NCBI GenBank assembly: GCA_019241525.1
Contig: JAFAWY010000018.1
Coordinates: 1 to 45,540 of the forward strand
Reading direction: 5' to 3'
DNA from: Pseudonocardiales bacterium
GTDB lineage: Bacteria; Actinomycetota; Actinomycetes; Mycobacteriales; Pseudonocardiaceae
Length of the DNA: 45,540 nucleotides
Shown here piece by piece: positions 16,372-24,026 of this stretch. Below the pieces are notes generated by a model. That model was not told where the DNA came from. It did no database searches and was given only the letters and a program-made list of their open reading frames with translations. A program made the translations under genes and the position numbers. Within the stretch, counting starts at the first letter, position 1. The number at the start of each line of letters is the position of its first letter.

Positions 16372-16490
16372 GAAGTTAGCTTGAGCGTTAGCCGCTGTCA
16401 ATTTGCCGTAAGGATCGAGCAGCCAGTCAGGTTCGATGCGGGAGCGGTGAGGCTATCACGCTGCTCGTTATCCAGCCGGAGGTATTGTGG

Positions 16491-16512
16491 GGCCTTGTCA
16501 GGACGCAAGGCC
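16491..16512. promoter_or_regulatory. Hairpin GGCCTTG-N8-CAAGGCC upstream of methyltransferase
   Basis: Perfect 7-bp arms around 8 bases, about 130 bp before the chosen methyltransferase start. A role in the 5' leader or as an operator is possible; nothing identifies the partner. Confidence 0.3.
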
Positions 16513-16638
16513 ATGTCTCCGCAGGACACAGCCGGGGATCGGGCTCATCGCCTGCCCTGTCATGATAGTTTCCCGCGCCTTCCGACCCCTCTAGGCTCGG
16601 CGGTCAGATCCGTAACTACAGCGTTTGTGAGGCTTCGG

Positions 16639-17553
16639 ATGTCGAACAATGTGAAGCCTGACGGTTCGGCCCGGCAAGCAGCCCCCGCACCTGACGGTTC
16701 GGCCCTGCAAGGAGGCCTCACGCCGGATGGTTCGGCCCTGCAAGCAGACCTCACGCCGGGCTATATCGACACGACGAAGGCGAGTATCGCCCGGGTTTAC
16801 GACGCCGCGCTCAACGGAAAGGACAACTACGAAGTCGACCGCGAGGTGGTCCGGCGCCTGGCCCAGATCGCCCCGGAGATAGGCCGCTTCACCTGGGATC
16901 ACCGTCGTTTTCTGGTCCGGGTGACTCGATTTATCGCCCAGCAGACCGGCGTCACCCAGTATCTGGACTGCGGCTCGGGATTGCCCACCGCGGAAAATAC
17001 TCACCACGTTGCCCAGCGCATCCAGCCGGAATCACGAGTGGTGTACGTCGACAATGACCCGGTGGTGCTGGCACACGGGCGGGCATTACTCGTCGAAAAC
17101 GACCAGACGCATTTTAGCGCCGCCGACATCTTTGAACCACGCCAGATCCTCAACGATGAGGTCGTGCGCAAGTACCTGGATTTCTCGCAACCGATCGCCC
17201 TGTTCCAGCTCGGGACGCTGCACCACTATAACGGTGACCGATCCCCGGCGAGCATCATGGCCGAATACATCGATGCGTTGCCGTCAGGCTCTTACGTGGC
17301 GATCAGCCATTTCCTCGACCCGGAGAACGAATACACCGAAGTCGCCAAACGGCTGCAGCAAATTTTTGTGCACAGCCCCCTGGGCAGTGGATGGTTTCGG
17401 CCACGTGCCGAGATTTTGGAGCTGTTCAATGGACTTGATCTGGTCGAGCCCGGTCTGACCCGGTGTGTCGACTGGTGGCCGGACGGGCCACGGATCAAGC
17501 CGCTGGAGCCGGCCCAGCACTGCATCGTCGGGGGCGTCGGCCGTAAGCCCTGA
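16639..17553 (+). CDS. SAM-dependent methyltransferase, DUF574 type, with N-terminal tandem repeats
   Basis: This 304-residue homologue of the methyltransferase at 12393 has the same length and ends in the related GGVGRKP. Family markers are SIARVYDAALNGKDNYEVDR, VTQYLDCGSGLPTAENTHHV and RVVYVDNDPVVLAHGRALL. The start ATG 16639 is chosen by length match and a TGAGG upstream, although the frame is open to 16324 through the microsatellite. Residues 8-40 are three 11-residue repeats (DGSARQAAPAP, DGSALQGGLTP, DGSALQADLTP) that the homologue lacks. The motif in the position of the usual LLGGKDN is AALNGKDN. The substrate is unknown. Confidence 0.87.
   Translation: MSNNVKPDGSARQAAPAPDGSALQGGLTPDGSALQADLTPGYIDTTKASIARVYDAALNGKDNYEVDREVVRRLAQIAPEIGRFTWDHRRFLVRVTRFIAQQTGVTQYLDCGSGLPTAENTHHVAQRIQPESRVVYVDNDPVVLAHGRALLVENDQTHFSAADIFEPRQILNDEVVRKYLDFSQPIALFQLGTLHHYNGDRSPASIMAEYIDALPSGSYVAISHFLDPENEYTEVAKRLQQIFVHSPLGSGWFRPRAEILELFNGLDLVEPGLTRCVDWWPDGPRIKPLEPAQHCIVGGVGRKP
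16660..16758 (+). repeat. Three tandem 33-bp repeats inside methyltransferase gene
   Basis: Units 16660-16692, 16693-16725 and 16726-16758 all begin with ga(c/t)ggttcggccc and keep the reading frame. Units 2 and 3 are the most alike. They encode an 11-residue repeat in the N-terminal extension before the catalytic domain. Confidence 0.95.
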
Positions 17554-17671
17554 ACCTCACCGACACCGGTGACCGCAAGCGAGCTAGCTCGACAACATCG
17601 AGGACGCAAGACTGAACCCCGAGCCGTCGGGGTATCTCGAAGCTCGACGCCGGCACCATGGAGGTAGGAAC

Positions 17672-17947
17672 ATGACTATCGGGGGAATTATCTCGGCCAT
17701 CATCGTTGGGCTCATCATCGGCGCGTTAGGGCGCCTGGTCGTGCCCGGCAAGCAGGCGATTCCGATCTGGCTCACCATCGTCATCGGCATCATCGCCTCG
17801 TTCATCGGCGGGTTCATCGCTGCGGCCTTCGGTTACGCCAACGCCAGCGGCGGCATCCCCTGGATTCTCATCATCCTGCAGGTCGCCGTCGCCGCCATCG
17901 GAGTGTCCCTCGCCGCGGGTGCCTACGCCCGGCGCGGCATCAGATAG
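17672..17947 (+). CDS. GlsB/YeaQ/YmgE-family small membrane protein
   Basis: This 91-residue protein has three hydrophobic segments (about residues 3-22, 29-53, 60-84) and the family's IGALGRLVVPGKQ motif after the first. These transglycosylase-associated-type proteins are linked to general and envelope stress in many bacteria, with no defined reaction. GGAGGTAGGAAC places the ATG firmly. It stands alone between the methyltransferase gene and a convergent membrane-protein gene. A strong inverted repeat follows its stop. Confidence 0.92.
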   Translation: MTIGGIISAIIVGLIIGALGRLVVPGKQAIPIWLTIVIGIIASFIGGFIAAAFGYANASGGIPWILIILQVAVAAIGVSLAAGAYARRGIR

Positions 17948-17968
17948 CCCACCGCCTCACGCCTGTCA

Positions 17969-18034
17969 TGAACTCGACGCCAGCGACGTTGTCCGCCGCC
18001 CTTAGGTTCAGGAATGTCCGCTGCGTCGAGTTCA
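17969..18034. terminator. Long inverted repeat between convergent genes (bidirectional terminator candidate)
   Basis: TGAACTCGACGCCAGCG at 17969 pairs with CGCTGCGTCGAGTTCA at 18019, about 16 base pairs with one bulged C and a 33-base loop. It starts 22 bases after the GlsB-like stop codon, and its other arm reaches the stop of the minus-strand gene. The position suits a shared terminator; there is no T-tract. Confidence 0.6.
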
Positions 18035-18406
18035 CGGCCTGGGGGATCGGCGCGCGCGAACATCAGCCAGTTCTCCATGCCGCGGGCGGGGTTCGATTGC
18101 CTTACGTGGCTGCGCCGGTACTGATGGGACGATCTCGCCGTCAATCACCCACGGTCGGGGGGCAGGGACATCCGGCGGGGCCAGGTAGACGTTCACCACG
18201 GTCGGGGAATCCCGGGGTACCCGCTCGGCGTCCCACCGGGCGCGAGCTTCAATGAGATCCCACTGGTCCTCCATTGCCCGGTCGGCCAGGCGCCGGAGCC
18301 GACTTTCCGCGTACTTGCGGTTTTCTTGACCGCGAGCGATCCAACCGATGGCGAACCACCCCATTGCGATGAGTATGCCCCCCATCCAGAGCAACCCGAC
18401 GACCAT
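18032..18406 (-). CDS. Single-span membrane protein of unknown function
   Basis: This 124-residue protein begins with one transmembrane helix (MVVGLLWMGGILIAMGWFAI). A charged, helical cytoplasmic segment follows (YAESRLRRLADRAMEDQWDL), then a Pro-rich tail (VYLAPPDVPAPRPW). ATG 18406 is preferred over longer starts because of a GGAGG site 6 bases before it. No family is recognised. The 361 bp between it and kimA contain no gene that I can see, only the direct repeat noted below. Confidence 0.6.
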   Translation of the reverse strand: MVVGLLWMGGILIAMGWFAIGWIARGQENRKYAESRLRRLADRAMEDQWDLIEARARWDAERVPRDSPTVVNVYLAPPDVPAPRPWVIDGEIVPSVPAQPRKAIEPRPRHGELADVRARRSPRP

Positions 18407-18710
18407 TGCTGACCTCCAGTCACCACGCCGCGCCGCGCATCCAGCCGGGATCGCGCTGCGCCCCATTCGTGACACTAGCGGCCTCGTTGCTGGTTTGGAC
18501 TGTTGACTTTTCCGGCTGGCCCGCCGGAGCTCATCTCCTGGCTGCCCGTACGCAGCACGCTCGGGCGATCTCGGCAACAACCATCAGCGCGAGTCGGTGG
18601 CCGCCGAGATCCGGCGTGAGCCAGATCCTGATGTGCTCCCGGCTGATCTTGGTGGCCTCCTGACGCGGAAGCGGCGCCGGGCCGGTACGCGCACCAAACC
18701 CCGCTCAAAC

Positions 18711-18729
18711 CGTTAAGAAGGCGTCAAGA
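18711..18729 (+). promoter_or_regulatory. Direct repeat CGTTAAGA-N3-CGTCAAGA, candidate KdpE operator
   Basis: The two 8-mers differ at one base and are spaced 11 bp start to start, the usual geometry for OmpR/PhoB-family regulators such as KdpE. The site ends 38 bases before the kimA start codon. KdpE is encoded at the end of the same operon, so autoregulation is the simplest reading. No classical -10 hexamer can be placed with certainty, and I see no c-di-AMP (ydaO) riboswitch in this short leader. Confidence 0.5.
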
Positions 18730-18767
18730 TCGGTGCTGTAGCAGCGCCGGGCTGCCAGGCTCGAATC

Positions 18768-20690
18768 GTGTTCGACATGCTCAAGCGCCTGCTGGTCGGG
18801 CGGCCGCGGCGCAGCGCGGGGCTGGGTGAAACGCTGCTGCCGAAATGGCTGGCGCTGCCGGTGTTCTGCAGCGACCCCATCTCCTCCGTCGCTTACGCCA
18901 CCGAGCAGATCGTGCTCGTGCTCGGCGCCGGCGGCCTGGCCGCATTGACGCTGACCCCGTGGGTGGGACTGGCCGTGGTGGTGCTGCTGGTCGTCGTGGT
19001 CGCGTCCTACCGGCAGACCTGCTACGCCTACCCCAACGGTGGCGGCGCGTACGTGGTCAGCAGGGACAATCTCGGGGAGTCCGCATCGCTGGTGGCGGCC
19101 AGCGCGCTGCTGGTGGACTACGTCATGACGGTGGCGGTGTCCATCGTGTCCGGAGTGGTGGCCATTACCTCGGCGTTGCGCTCCTTGCAGCCGCACGCGG
19201 TGGCGCTGTCGGTGGGATTCGTGCTGGTCCTTGTGCTGGCCAACTTGCGCGGAACGAAAGAGTCCGGGCGGACCTTCGCCATACCCACCTACTCGTTCAT
19301 CGGATTGACCTACCTGATGTTCACCATCGCCGCCGTGCGCAGCTTCGCCGGCGGCCTGCCAGCGGCCGAGACCGCAACGGCGCCGGTGACGCAGACCGCC
19401 GCGCTGGGCGGGGTGTTCACCGCGTTGCTGCTGCTGCGAGCATTCGCCTCCGGGTGCACCGCGCTGACCGGGGTGGAAGCAATCAGCAACGGAGTGCCAG
19501 CCTTCCGCAAGCCCAAAAGCCGCAACGCCGCGATCACCCTTACCCTGATGGGTGCTCTCGCGATCACCATGTTCAGCGGGATCACCGTGCTCGCTGTCGC
19601 CCTGCACGCCCGGGCCAACCCTGACGGCAACCCGTCAGTGATCTCCCAGATCGCCGCGTCGGTGTTCGGCGGGGAGTCGGTGCTGTTCTACCTGTTCCAG
19701 GCGGCCACCGCGGGCATCCTCATCTTGGCTGCCAACACGGCGTTCAATGGCTTCCCGGTGCTGGCGTCCATTCTGGGCCAGCACCGCTACCTGCCCCGGC
19801 AGCTGCACAACCGGGGTGACCGGCTGGTGTTTTCCAACGGCATCCTGCTGCTGGCCTCCTTCGCCGCTGTCTTGATCATCGGGTTCGACGCCAATATCGA
19901 CAAATTGATCCAGCTCTACATCATCGGGGTGTTCACCAGCTTCACGCTCAGCCAGTTCGGCATGGTGCGGCACTGGAACCGGGAGCTCGCACACAGCGCC
20001 GATCCGGCCCGCAGGCGAGCGATCCGGCGGGCGCAGCTGATCAACCTCATCGGCGCGATCTGCACGGCGGTCGTGCTGGTGGTGGTGTTCGTCACCAAGA
20101 TCGAGCACGGGGCCTGGCTCGCGGTGGCCGCGATGATCGTGCTGTTCTTCCTGATGCGCGCCATCAATCGGTATTACGCTCGGGTCACCGCCGAGGTCGC
20201 CCCGGACCAGACGCCGCCGACGCTGCCCGCCAGCGTCCACGCTCTGGTACTGGTCTCCCGGCTGCACAAGCCCGCGCTGCGGGCGCTGGCCTTCGCGCGG
20301 GCCAACCGCCCGGATGTCTTGGAGGCGGTCACGATGGCCACCGATGAGCAGGAGACTCGGGAGCTGGCCGAAGCCTGGCAGCGGCACGGCATCTCGGTGC
20401 CGCTCAAAGTCCTGGAAGCCCCCTACCGCGACCTGTTGCGGCCGCTGACCGACTACATCCAGCGGCTGCGGCGCGACAAGCCGCGCGCGGTGATCGCGGT
20501 GTATATCCCGGAGCACGTCACAAGGCGATGGTGGCAGAACCTGTTGCACAACCAGAGCGCGCTGCGGATCAAGGCCCGGCTGCTGTTCACACCAGGCGTG
20601 GTCGTGGTCAACGTTCCCTACCTCCTCGGAGTAGCCAGCCAGGGCTGGCTGGGGAGCGAGTTGAGCCGTGAACGGCAAACCGTGCCGTAG
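18768..20690 (+). CDS. kimA: KimA-type potassium/proton symporter
   Basis: This 640-residue APC-superfamily transporter has about 12 membrane segments and a C-terminal cytoplasmic domain from about residue 480. The N-terminal segment has SDPISSVAYATEQ with Asp36 and Tyr43, and a later helix has LLVDYVMT with Asp117, Tyr118 and Thr121. These fall at the same residue numbers, as I recall them, as the proton- and potassium-coordinating residues of Bacillus subtilis KimA (YdaO). It should import K+ with protons. It starts with GTG and overlaps kdpD by 23 bp. Without that context it would be annotated only as an amino acid permease. Potassium as substrate is supported by both residues and neighbours. 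Confidence 0.85.
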   Translation: MFDMLKRLLVGRPRRSAGLGETLLPKWLALPVFCSDPISSVAYATEQIVLVLGAGGLAALTLTPWVGLAVVVLLVVVVASYRQTCYAYPNGGGAYVVSRDNLGESASLVAASALLVDYVMTVAVSIVSGVVAITSALRSLQPHAVALSVGFVLVLVLANLRGTKESGRTFAIPTYSFIGLTYLMFTIAAVRSFAGGLPAAETATAPVTQTAALGGVFTALLLLRAFASGCTALTGVEAISNGVPAFRKPKSRNAAITLTLMGALAITMFSGITVLAVALHARANPDGNPSVISQIAASVFGGESVLFYLFQAATAGILILAANTAFNGFPVLASILGQHRYLPRQLHNRGDRLVFSNGILLLASFAAVLIIGFDANIDKLIQLYIIGVFTSFTLSQFGMVRHWNRELAHSADPARRRAIRRAQLINLIGAICTAVVLVVVFVTKIEHGAWLAVAAMIVLFFLMRAINRYYARVTAEVAPDQTPPTLPASVHALVLVSRLHKPALRALAFARANRPDVLEAVTMATDEQETRELAEAWQRHGISVPLKVLEAPYRDLLRPLTDYIQRLRRDKPRAVIAVYIPEHVTRRWWQNLLHNQSALRIKARLLFTPGVVVVNVPYLLGVASQGWLGSELSRERQTVP

Positions 20691-23208
20691 CACGCAACGG
20701 TCCGCGCGGGGGGTCCTGCGTCTCTACCTGGGTGCCGCGCCGGGAGTGGGCAAGACCTACGCGGCACTCAGTGAGGCCCGGCGCCGCGCCGAGCGGGGTA
20801 CCGACGTGGTCGTGGCGCTCGTGGAGACCTACGACCGGCCCAAAACCAAGGCGCTGCTCGACGGTCTGGAAATCGTGCCCCGCCGGCGGATGACCTACCG
20901 GGGTGCGGAGTTCACCGAGATGGACGTCGATGCGGTGCTGGCACGCCGCCCGGCGGTGGTGGTTGTCGACGAGCTGGCGCACACCAACGTGCCCGGTTGC
21001 CGCCATACCAAGCGGTGGCAGGACGTCGAGGAGCTGCTCGCCGCCGGGATCACCGTGCTGTCGACGGTGAACATCCAGCATCTGGAGTCGCTGCACGAGG
21101 TGATCGAAGGGATCACCGGTGTCGCCCAACGGGAGACCGTGCCTGACGAGGTGGTGCGCCGCGCCGAGCAGATCGAGCTGGTCGACATCACCCCCGAGGC
21201 GCTGCGGCGCCGGATGGCGCACGGCAACATCTACCGCCCGGAAAAGATCGACGCCGCGCTGGCCAACTACTTCCGCCCGGCCAACCTGACCGCATTGCGT
21301 GAGCTTGCCCTGCAGTGGGTGGCTGATCAGGTCGACGTGGCGCTGCGCCGCTACCGCGGTGAACGGCAGGTCACCGGCGGATGGGAGATCAGGGAGCGGC
21401 TGGTGGTGGCGATCACCGGTGGCCCGGAGAGTGAGACCCTGGTGCGCCGCGCCCGGCGGATCGCCGCCCGGGTTGGTGCGGAGCTGCTGGTGCTGCACAT
21501 CCTGCGCGGCGACGGTCTCGCCGGCGCTGACCCGGCCGCGCTGGCCCGCTGCCGCGCACTGGCCGAAGGGATGGGCGCCAGTTTTCACACCGTGGTCGGC
21601 GACGACATCCCGACCGCGCTGCTGGACTTCGCCCGCGGCGTCAACGCTACCCAGCTGGTGCTGGGCACGTCCCGGCGCTCCCGCTTGGCCCGGCTGTTCA
21701 ACCAGGGAATCAGCTCCACGGTGGTGCAGCGTTCCGGATCCATCGACGTGCACCTGGTCACCCACGAGCAGGCTGGCGGCGGAGTACACCTGACCGCCTC
21801 GCGAGGCGCGTTGTCGCGCTCACGCAAGCGGCTGGGCTGGGTCGCCGGGGTGGTGCTACCGGCGGTCGCCACGGCGATCGGGGTGAGCGCCCAGGAGCTG
21901 TTCGGTCTGTCCACCGACGTCGGTCTGGTCCTGCTCGCGGTGGTGAGCGTGGCGCTGGTCGGCGGCTTGGGACCGGCGCTGCTGGCGGCGGTGCTCGGCG
22001 GGCTGCTGTTGAACTTCTTCCTGACCCCACCGCTGTACACCCTGACCATCGCCGACCGGACTAACGCGATCACCCTGGCGTTGATGCTGCTGGTCGCCGT
22101 GCTGGTGGCGATGGTGGTCGATCGCGCTGCCCGGCGCGCCAAGCAAGCGGCCAGGGCCCGCACCGAAGCGTCCCTGCTGGCGTCCTACGCCCGCACTGTG
22201 CTGCTCGATCCCGATCCGCTGCCGAGGTTGCTGGACAAGATCAGGGAAAACTTCGCGGTCACGTCGGTAGCGCTGCTGGAATGCCATGACCGCCAGTGGC
22301 GGCTGGCCGCCGCCAGCGGTCTGGACCCGTGCCTGCGCCCGGACCAGGCTGACACCGACATTCCCGTCACCGATGATGTCCGGCTCGCCCTGCGCGGGCG
22401 CGCGGTGACCGCGGCCGACCAGCTGATCTTTGAAGCCGCTGCCGGGCAGGCACTGCTGGCGCTGCGCCAGCAGCGGATGGCGGCCGAAGCCGCCGAGGCG
22501 CAGCGCCAGACGCATGCCGCAGCGCTGCGCACCGCGCTGCTTTCGGCTGTAGGGCACGACCTGCATACCCCGTTGACCTCGATCAAAGCTGCGGCAGCGA
22601 GCTTGCGTGATCCCGAGCTGAAGCTGTCCGCAGCCGACCGCGCCGAGCTGCTGGCCACCGTCGAGGAGTCCACCGACCGGTTGCACGCACTGGTGGACAA
22701 CCTGCTGGACTCCTCGCGGTTGGCCACCGGCGCGATCACTCCGGCGCTGCAGCCGGTGGGCTATGACGAGGTGGTGCTGCGTGCCCTGTCCGGGCTCGAC
22801 GGCGGCCGCGCCGTTGAGGTGGACATCGACGAGTCGCTACCGCATGTGCTGGCCGACGCCGGGCTGCTGGAACGCGTCGTCGCCAACATCGTCGACAACG
22901 CGCTGCGCCACGGCGGGGGATCGCCGGTGGCGGTGCGGGCCAGCGCCCACGCCGGCCATGTCGAGCTGCGGGTGGTCGATCACGGGCCCGGTGTCCCGCC
23001 GGGATCGGCCAGCACCATGTTCACCCCGTTCCAGCGCCTGGGTGACCGCAACGCCACCTGCGGCATCGGGCTGGGTCTGAGCGTTGCCCAAGGTTTTACC
23101 GAGGCCATGGGCGGTACCTTGACCGTCGAGGACACCCCCGGCGGTGGCTTGACCCTGGCGATCTCGCTACCGAAGACGCCGCAACGCGGCGACCAGACCG
23201 CGCCATGA
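20668..23208 (+). CDS. kdpD: KdpD-type potassium/osmotic sensor histidine kinase
   Basis: The 846-residue kinase has the KdpD N-terminal domain with a Walker A motif (LGAAPGVGKTYAALSEARRR, about 20-40) and DELAHTNVPG. A universal-stress-protein-like domain follows (about 245-375). Four close membrane segments lie at about 390-490, then a GAF-like region. The phosphoacceptor is His630 in SAVGHDLHTPLTSIKAAAAS, followed by the ATPase boxes NIVDNALRHGGG, HGPGVPPG and GIGLGLSVAQGF. KdpD responds to low K+ or osmotic stress. Its start lies inside the end of kimA and its stop overlaps kdpE (ATGA), so the three are translated as a unit. The usual target operon kdpFABC is absent here. Confidence 0.95.
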   Translation: MNGKPCRSTQRSARGVLRLYLGAAPGVGKTYAALSEARRRAERGTDVVVALVETYDRPKTKALLDGLEIVPRRRMTYRGAEFTEMDVDAVLARRPAVVVVDELAHTNVPGCRHTKRWQDVEELLAAGITVLSTVNIQHLESLHEVIEGITGVAQRETVPDEVVRRAEQIELVDITPEALRRRMAHGNIYRPEKIDAALANYFRPANLTALRELALQWVADQVDVALRRYRGERQVTGGWEIRERLVVAITGGPESETLVRRARRIAARVGAELLVLHILRGDGLAGADPAALARCRALAEGMGASFHTVVGDDIPTALLDFARGVNATQLVLGTSRRSRLARLFNQGISSTVVQRSGSIDVHLVTHEQAGGGVHLTASRGALSRSRKRLGWVAGVVLPAVATAIGVSAQELFGLSTDVGLVLLAVVSVALVGGLGPALLAAVLGGLLLNFFLTPPLYTLTIADRTNAITLALMLLVAVLVAMVVDRAARRAKQAARARTEASLLASYARTVLLDPDPLPRLLDKIRENFAVTSVALLECHDRQWRLAAASGLDPCLRPDQADTDIPVTDDVRLALRGRAVTAADQLIFEAAAGQALLALRQQRMAAEAAEAQRQTHAAALRTALLSAVGHDLHTPLTSIKAAAASLRDPELKLSAADRAELLATVEESTDRLHALVDNLLDSSRLATGAITPALQPVGYDEVVLRALSGLDGGRAVEVDIDESLPHVLADAGLLERVVANIVDNALRHGGGSPVAVRASAHAGHVELRVVDHGPGVPPGSASTMFTPFQRLGDRNATCGIGLGLSVAQGFTEAMGGTLTVEDTPGGGLTLAISLPKTPQRGDQTAP

Positions 23209-23885
23209 CCCGCGTGCTCGTCGTCGACGACGATCCCCAACTGCTGCGCGCCCTGAAAATCAACCTGGCGGCGCGCGGCTACACAGTGCTGACCGCACCC
23301 GACGGCACCAGGGCGCTGCACGCGGCAGCGCACGAGCATCCGGACGTCATCGTGCTCGATCTCGGTCTGCCCGACCTTGACGGAGCCGACGTGATCACCG
23401 GTCTGCGCGGCTGGAGCACCACCCCCATCATCGTGCTGTCCGCCCGCACCGACTCCAGCGACAAGGTCGAAGCGCTCGACGCCGGTGCCGACGACTACGT
23501 CACCAAACCATTCGGCATGGACGAGCTGCTCGCCCGGCTGCGCGCCGCGGTCCGCCGGGCGAGCGCGAATCCCACCGGCAACGAGCCCGTCGTGCACGCC
23601 GGCGCGCTGGATATCGACCTGGCCACCAAGCAGGTCACCCGCGACGGCGTGGTGGTTCACCTGACTCCCACTGAGTGGGGCATTCTCGAACTCCTGGTCC
23701 GCCACCAGGGCAAGCTGGTCAGCCAGCGCCAGCTGCTCACCGAGGTCTGGGGCCCGCTCTACCAGACCGAGACGCATTACTTGCGGGTATACCTCGCCCA
23801 GCTCCGCCGCAAGCTCGAGCCCGACGCGTCGCATCCCCGCCACCTGATCACCGAACCCGGCATGGGCTATCGCTTCAATCCCTGA
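23205..23885 (+). CDS. kdpE: KdpE-type response regulator
   Basis: This 226-residue OmpR-family regulator has acidic residues Asp8-Asp10 (VVDDDPQLLRALKIN), phosphoacceptor Asp52 in VIVLDLGLPDLDG, Lys99 in DDYVTKPFGMDELLARL, and a C-terminal winged helix (HLTPTEWGILELLVRHQGKL; THYLRVYLAQLRRKLEP). It would be phosphorylated by the adjacent KdpD and switch on potassium uptake. The direct repeat before kimA is a plausible binding site. It is convergent with an APC permease gene; the 141-bp spacer shows no clear terminator. Confidence 0.95.
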   Translation: MTRVLVVDDDPQLLRALKINLAARGYTVLTAPDGTRALHAAAHEHPDVIVLDLGLPDLDGADVITGLRGWSTTPIIVLSARTDSSDKVEALDAGADDYVTKPFGMDELLARLRAAVRRASANPTGNEPVVHAGALDIDLATKQVTRDGVVVHLTPTEWGILELLVRHQGKLVSQRQLLTEVWGPLYQTETHYLRVYLAQLRRKLEPDASHPRHLITEPGMGYRFNP

Positions 23886-24026
23886 TTGCCGCAGCTTGGA
23901 TCAAGAGATGTTGCCACTACTAACGGATCCCCCGCAGCCTTCGCCGAACTCACCCACGCCATTTAATCCGGCGCCACGGCGGTCAGGCCTACTCACTTTT
24001 CCGGCAACGCATCAATGCCGATGTAG

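Noticed and set aside
16324-16638. A longer methyltransferase starting in the microsatellite with Met-His repeats.
   Set aside because: The homologue at 12393 is the same length as the form starting at 16639, and no ribosome site precedes 16324.
18580-18767. A c-di-AMP (ydaO) riboswitch before kimA, as in Bacillus.
   Set aside because: The spacer is short and I cannot find the conserved folded core; the OmpR-type repeat is the only clear signal.
19635-20693. A 352-codon open frame antisense to kimA.
   Set aside because: It has His/Gln/Arg-rich composition typical of antisense frames in high-GC genes and no signature; the sense strand encodes a clear transporter.
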